DNA of 64,000 bases from Orobanche coerulescens. Taxonomy: Eukaryota > Streptophyta > Magnoliopsida > Lamiales > Orobanchaceae. The notes below the pieces were generated by a model. That model had not been told where the DNA came from. It ran no database searches and was given only the letters and a program-made list of their open reading frames with translations. The translations under genes were made by a program, and so were the position numbers. Each line of letters opens with the position of its first letter. The first letter of the stretch is position 1. Shown here piece by piece: positions 59,134 through 64,000 of this stretch. The DNA is taken from contig CM065819.1 in NCBI GenBank assembly GCA_033398695.1, positions 3,831,501 to 3,895,500 of the forward strand. Direction: 5' to 3'.

Positions 59134-60237
59134 GTACGAATGTTTAACAATTCGATTTACGGCCAAAAGTTCATAAAATGCAATCTGCCTGAACTGCTTA
59201 GCGCACGCTAAGTGCTCTGTGTAACGTGCGTTAAGTCTGCTCGATAGCGCACGCAAACAACAAAGTCTAGCGTACGCTAACTATGCATGGTCAGTACTTC
59301 ACTGACCAGCCGACTGACTCGTCTGGTGGTCTAGCGTACGTTATGTACCAAACGTAGCGTACGCTAACTCGTGCTCGATAGCGCACATTAATATTCATAG
59401 CATAGCGTGCGCTATCTATGCATGGCAGTTTACTGCTGAGCAGTAAACTGTTCTTATCATGATCAAAACAATGACATCTTCCGTGATAACTCATGTTACC
59501 TCCATGAATATCATGTACACGATTATGAATGATCTTACGGGTAACAACAACTTCGGATTCAAGGATATGCATACCATATAAAACCATATTCCATTTCGAC
59601 TACAATTCTTCATATGACGATTCGAAAAGCTTAACGGTTGATATCAACACCTTATATCCATCGAAATCATCATGCTGTAGTTGTTTAACATTCCATCTAT
59701 ACTAGATAAATCCTTCCATGATCAATCCCTTAGATTCATCTAACAATAATGATTGTTAAAGTCAAGTCCATGATTATTATGAAGTCATCTTACTAGATTC
59801 GGATTACCAATGATAGAAGCTTCCTTTACTTTGTTCAATGTAATAAGATTCGAATCATGATGATCATAATCAAGGTACTTAAGGCTTAATCATCTCAACA
59901 TTCCAAACATGATATACTATGGATAATTCATCTATTAAAATCAATATCTCGCTAACATGATCATCCAAATCATTAGAATCCAACTCTAAGCCTGGAGATA
60001 GATTGAACATACCTTAATATGATGAAAATCACTGAACCGTACGGTAGAATCCGACTCCGGTTGGTTGTATGCCACTCCAAGGTGTTATTCCACTTCAATG
60101 ATTACTCCCAAGTGATAACCAATATACAAACACCAACAAGATGTGTTCTAAGTGTGTAGGAGGATTATTTCAGCGCTCTGAACTCTCAAGGATGAAGAAT
60201 GGGCGAAAGAAATGAAAGCCAAAACGGTTGTTGTCCC

Positions 60238-60500
60238 ATTTATAATATTCTGCATTTTAACAAGTTAGCACACGCTACTAAGCATTCCTTAGCGTGCGCT
60301 AATAATGGTTGACTTCAGAATTGTCCGGGTTCGTCCGCGGGAATCTTATCCGGACCCATGTCCCGGCTGGCGCATGTGCTAGCCGTCCCGCTCAATAATT
60401 GAGTTCTTAGCGCACGCAACTCCTATCTGCATAATGTGCGCTAATAGTAGCCCGATAGCGCGCGTTGAGATACATTCTTAGCGTGCGCTATCACGAGTTT
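60238..60500 (-). promoter_or_regulatory. G3 LTR promoter motifs (5' LTR copy)
   Basis: Motifs of the TAGCGTGCGCTA type at about 60265-60492 stand upstream, on the minus strand, of an ATTATAAAT box at 60238-60246. This copy would drive G3 transcription. Confidence 0.55.
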
Positions 60501-60650
60501 GCATGAGAAATTTTGCATGCTTCTATACTTATGTACAATGATATCAATGTACGAAATATCATACTCCAATAATCAAAACCACCAATCCGAATAATACAGG
60601 GTTTGAATACAGATGAAATACACCGCAATAAATCCGGATATTACAATAAG

Positions 60651-62242
60651 TGTCAGTTTTATACACTTATCCATAGTTTGTATCGATATATTTCACCCAT
60701 AATTGAGCTAGTCTACTCGTTTTTGCTTAGAATTAATTAGCTTTTAATAATTTTATTATTTATCAGATGAAGATGTAAAAATAGTCTTAATCGGATTAAA
60801 TTACTGATTTACTCAAGAAATAACATGTGTATAAAATATTATCTTTGTTGAATTTTTATGTATTCATGTTGTACGGATTTCCGAGATGAGTTCGGCAGTC
60901 TTTCCGGATTCAAAATCAGAGTTAAATATCAAAAGTTATCATCCGAAGAAAATTTGGGGCAAAAACGCAAAGTCTAGGAAATTCTGGGCTGAAAACGTAA
61001 CTCACAAAGCAACCAGTGTACAAAAAGCCGAAGCAATGTTACGGCCGTAACATCTGAAAGTTACGGCCGTAAGACCTCAATGTTACGGCCGTAACATCTG
61101 CAAGTTACGGCCGTAACTCTTGACAGATTATTGATCATTGTCTAATTTTTTATACTTTTGGTCTATTATTGAGGGGGTGGCTGATATTGATCCGATCTAA
61201 TGTAATAATGCTGGAGTTTTGGAGATATTAGATGACTTTATGTGTAAAAATATACCCCTTAGATCCATCATTATTCATCATTCATCTTAATATTTTCTCA
61301 CTTTGTAATACTTTTTCTTTTTGTGTGAAGAACATACTTGTGTTCTTGAGTGATTTGTGTAAGTGTGGTTTAGCTTATGTTGTTGAGTGAGTTTATTACT
61401 TATTTCTCATTTATGTACTAAGGGATTTAGGATCAATTCTTTCCCTTTTTCAACTATTAATGACCATTAAAGCTTGTAATATGTTGAATAAACCCTTAAT
61501 GGGCTAAGTTACTTAAGTTGGGATTATAAACAAGGTTAGTCATGTTATTTAAGTTTGTATAAAGATCTATTATGAATTACTTATTATTGTGTGTGATTTT
61601 TATTGTTTTACCAATCTTTATTTATTTGGCCAATAAATGACGATATTTGTGGTCTTCATATGTTTCGAAAGAAAATATGTTTAATTAGATCAAATGATCT
61701 TCACTCTAAGTTGTTCTAGGGGATAGAAATATACCTCTAGGCCTTAGATGATTCTTTGAGTTATTTTCATAAAACCTAATGCTATGTATTGAAGCCAATC
61801 AATATAGAAATATAGTGGATTGATTCAATATATAAGGGGCGTTTTGACATTCGAAAGAAGAACCGTCTTTTTAAGGAAAATCGAATCTACACAACATAAT
61901 AAGTAAATTCATCTTATGATCTCCTATACATCTTCTATAACTAATGATGAACTAAGTTTGTAATCCCAACTATTTCATTTTATCTTTTATTAATCTATTA
62001 TTAGTGCAATCTTTCATTTCCTTGAATATTAGAACTATTATTGCATTTTCTTTGCAATTGTCAAACCAAACTCTTAAATTGTGTGTTTCAATCTTATAAA
62101 TCTCTATAACAAATAGTTAAATAGTGTATAATTCAATATATAACCTAACTTCCTCGTGGGATCGATAAACCGGACTCAAAAAGTCCACTTACTACTTGAT
62201 ACGATATCGTGCACTTGCGATAGTTACACAAAAGACGTGTCA
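60651..62242 (+). repeat. LOG element 3' LTR, right part
   Basis: Continues the seven bases TGATAAG left at 36693-36699. The ATAAG at 60646-60650 is the duplicated target of G3. Ends GACGTGTCA at 62242, then the CTAGT duplication. No genes. Confidence 0.93.
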
Positions 62243-62247
62243 CTAGT

Positions 62248-62553
62248 ACCGATAGAAAGCTAGAGTGGTTGATTCCTTGTCCAATAGAAAAGGAAAATGG
62301 TTTAACTTGGACTGACAAAAAGACAAGTACGAGAATGGTTTACTCAGACCGATAGAAGACGAGCTTGTAACGGTAATCCCTCGACCGATAGAAGAGAGGT
62401 GCATAGGTTTTTTTCTTAAGCCTATAGGAAAAGATAACGAGAGAGGACGTAAGCACGTTTGGCCGAACCTCTATAAATCCTTGTGTCATTTTATTTCCGC
62501 ACTTTATATTTACGCTTCCGCACAACGGCGCTAATACCGATAATTTACCAACA
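62248..62553 (+). repeat. C2 5' LTR, right part
   Basis: Resumes after the CTAGT duplication and ends TTACCAACA at 62553, next to the C2 primer site. No genes; the minus-strand frame at 62340-62774 spans the LTR-gag boundary and is a shadow. Confidence 0.82.
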
Positions 62554-62555
62554 AT

Positions 62556-62567
62556 TGGTATCGGAGC
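62556..62567 (+). other. primer binding site of C2
   Basis: TGGTATCGGAGC, one mismatch from the initiator Met-tRNA complement, two bases after the LTR. Confidence 0.85.
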
Positions 62568-62682
62568 GGTACCTCCAATAAGAGGCTTAACATCCGAGGA
62601 GAAGATCCAAATAGCATTCCAACTTGCTCCAATCGAAGGCCTTGCTCTTAACCGACCACCATTTTTTGATGGCTCAAACTTC

Positions 62683-63951
62683 ATGACGTGGAAGAAAAAT
62701 ATGTCAATATTTATCCGAGCGTATGACATCGAGCTTTGGAAAGTGATTTGTCTTGGTCCAAAAATTCCTCTCAAATCCGACGGTACGCTTAAATCTTTCG
62801 AAGAATATGACGATTCCGATTGGAAAAATGACCATTACAATTGTAAGGCAACTCAACTCCTATATTGTGCCTTAAATCCGGAAGAACATAACCGGATATC
62901 TTCATGTAATAGTGCCAAAGAGATTTGGAAAATGCTTGAAGTCACACATGAGGGAACGTCTCAAGTTAAAGAGACGAAAATAAACATGCTCCTTCACGCA
63001 TACGAACTATTCCAAATGAAGGATGATGAATCCATCATGATCATGCTCGACCGATTTTCGGTCATCACAAATGGATTAGCATGTTTTAGAAAACCACTTT
63101 CGAGTAGTGAGAAAGTAAATAAGATTCTCCGATCACTACCCCGAGAATGAGACGGTAGGGAGACGGCAATAATGTAATCTAAAGATCTAAATAATCTTGA
63201 TTTTAGTGCCCTCGTTGGTTCACTTATCAACTACGAGATTGTTCTAAAATCTCGGAATGCAAAACTGAATCCGAAAGAAAGTTCGATAGCCATGAAGGCT
63301 AAGATGTCAAGATCTAAGGAAGAAATCCCGGTGGACGAAAGCAACGAAAAATCGGCATATTATGCCAAAAATATTAATAAGTTCCAACACTTATTAAACC
63401 GGATAAAGAAAGACATCAAATCAGGCGAATATAAGAAATTCGACAACAACTGTCGAATATGTGATAAACTAGGCCATTTCGCAAAGAATTGCCAAGCAGC
63501 AAATCCAAAGAAAGTTCTCGTTGCAACATGGAGTGACGAATATATTGATGATGATTTCATTGATCAAAATAACCTTGCATTTATGGCCCGGAGTTCATTC
63601 GACGATAGCGATGTTGAAAGTCAAGTAAGTAATTCTTTCGATGAACTTTTTGAAGCATTTGAGTTATTACATACGGACTATCAAAATGCTTTAATTGAAA
63701 TTAAATCCCTTAAATCTAAATATAAATCATTGGAAAATGTAAATTCCAAAATTCTTGAAAAGGGAAAATTTATTGAAATTAATCATTCTAAATGCGTTGA
63801 AAACGAAAATATTTTAAAGGATGATTTAGTCAAAATTCAAACCGAGCTCAAAAACTTAACGAAGAAATTTTCGTGTGGAAACGAAAAATTTGAACAAATG
63901 CTCTCGGTTCAGAAATTTACGTTGAACAAACAGGGGTTAGGATTCAAATAA
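62683..63951 (+). pseudogene. copia gag (C2)
   Basis: One frame interrupted by two stops, TGA at 63148-63150 and TAA near 63175. The first part (62683-63150) has the copia gag pattern: MTWKKNMSIFIRAYDIELWK, AKEIWKMLEVTHEGT and ESIMIMLDRFSVI. The second part (63292-63951) has a complete zinc knuckle CRICDKLGHFAKNC (Cys54, Cys57, His62, Cys67 counted from 63292) and a Lys/Glu-rich coiled-coil-like tail ending at a stop at 63951. The frame is open upstream of 62683 toward the primer site with similar sequence (PPFFDGSN), so the true start may lie further 5'. Confidence 0.87.
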
Positions 63952-64000
63952 AATTCTAAACACGAATCCTTAAATTTTAATATACCCCGATGCGAAAAAT

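Larger units (their letters stand above)
36700..60645 (-). mobile_element. Ty3/gypsy chromovirus G3, inserted in the LOG element's 3' LTR
   Basis: 5-bp target duplication ATAAG at 36695-36699 and 60646-60650. Without nested insertions both LTRs are 2,373 bp. The order on the minus strand is 5' LTR (60645-55972), primer site, gag, protease, RT, RNase H, integrase, chromodomain, purine tract, 3' LTR (51075-36700). The proteins closely resemble G2. Coding regions carry many small indels and stops, so it is not autonomous. Confidence 0.93.
55972..60645 (-). repeat. G3 5' LTR, split by a solo LTR
   Basis: LTR parts 55972-56837 and 59139-60645 total 2,373 bp, equal to the 3' LTR. Its terminal CA is mutated (plus strand TCTAACACC instead of TGTAACACC). 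Promoter motifs at 60238-60500. No genes. Confidence 0.92.
31864..62242 (+). mobile_element. non-autonomous LTR retrotransposon carrying a LOG-like gene
   Basis: LTRs of 1,599 bp: 31864-33462 and, split by the G3 insertion, 36693-36699 plus 60651-62242. Perfect 5-bp target duplication CTAGT at 31859-31863 and 62243-62247. The interior (33463-36692, 3.23 kb) has a tRNA-Asp-type primer site, a 171-aa ORF, an intact LOG-like gene with its own TATA box, a 69-bp tandem array and a short purine tract. It has no gag, protease, RT or integrase. The tRNA-Asp primer and the tandem array before the 3' LTR resemble the Athila/Tat branch of gypsy elements; that placement is inference. Mobilisation would need proteins from another element. 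Confidence 0.9.
30046..64000 (+). mobile_element. copia element C2 (continues past the right edge)
   Basis: The 5' LTR is split: 30046-31863 and 62248-62553. Between the parts lie the LOG-carrying element and everything nested in it. The interior begins with a primer site at 62556 and gag. The five bases before the LTR (CTCAC, 30041-30045) should recur after the 3' LTR, which is not in the window. Confidence 0.85.

Overview
The window is repeat-dominated nuclear DNA from a flowering plant, probably a eudicot with a large genome. The evidence is Ty3/gypsy chromovirus and Ty1/copia polyproteins, long LTRs with initiator-Met-tRNA primer sites, a CACTA element, MITE-like elements, a plant mobile domain (PMD) gene remnant and a LOG-type cytokinin-activation gene. 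The species cannot be named from sequence alone. There are no rRNA or tRNA genes, CRISPR arrays or bacterial operons. All retrotransposon reading frames except one are broken.

Layout. 1-2625: minus-strand gypsy remnant (gag, protease, start of RT). 2626-17035: a tandem duplication of an LTR1 - 345-bp spacer - LTR2 block. The first copy carries a 1.5-kb CACTA element at 4509-6054; the second copy preserves the empty site. 17036-25960: plus-strand gypsy chromovirus with one intact 811-aa RT/RNase H/integrase/chromodomain frame. Its two LTRs agree only in their first halves and it has no target duplication, so it marks a recombination junction. 25961-27459: PMD gene, frameshifted and cut off by the LTR. 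28318-28705: Tourist-like MITE made of GAATC pentamers. 28784-30045: 3' end of a minus-strand copia element (C0).

From 30046 to the right edge there is a nest of insertions, and most boundaries can be fixed to the base by 5-bp target duplications. Copia C2 (plus) interrupts C0. A tRNA-Asp-primed LTR element (31864-62242, duplication CTAGT) sits in the C2 5' LTR. Gypsy element G3 (minus, 36700-60645, duplication ATAAG) sits in that element's 3' LTR. A Sirevirus-like copia element S1 (minus, 38875-50872, duplication AATAG) sits in the G3 3' LTR, and a solo LTR (56838-59133, duplication GTACG) sits in the G3 5' LTR.

The most interesting item is the tRNA-Asp-primed element. Its 3.2-kb interior has no gag or pol. 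It carries an intact intronless LOG-like gene (204 aa) with its own TATA box, an intact 171-aa ORF with a four-cysteine motif, and a 69-bp tandem array before the 3' LTR. It looks like a non-autonomous retrotransposon that mobilises a hormone-activation gene. A second cross-cutting observation is that several unrelated LTR families carry clusters of a 12-bp palindrome of the form T-W-R-C-G-N-N-C-G-Y-W-A just upstream of their TATA boxes.
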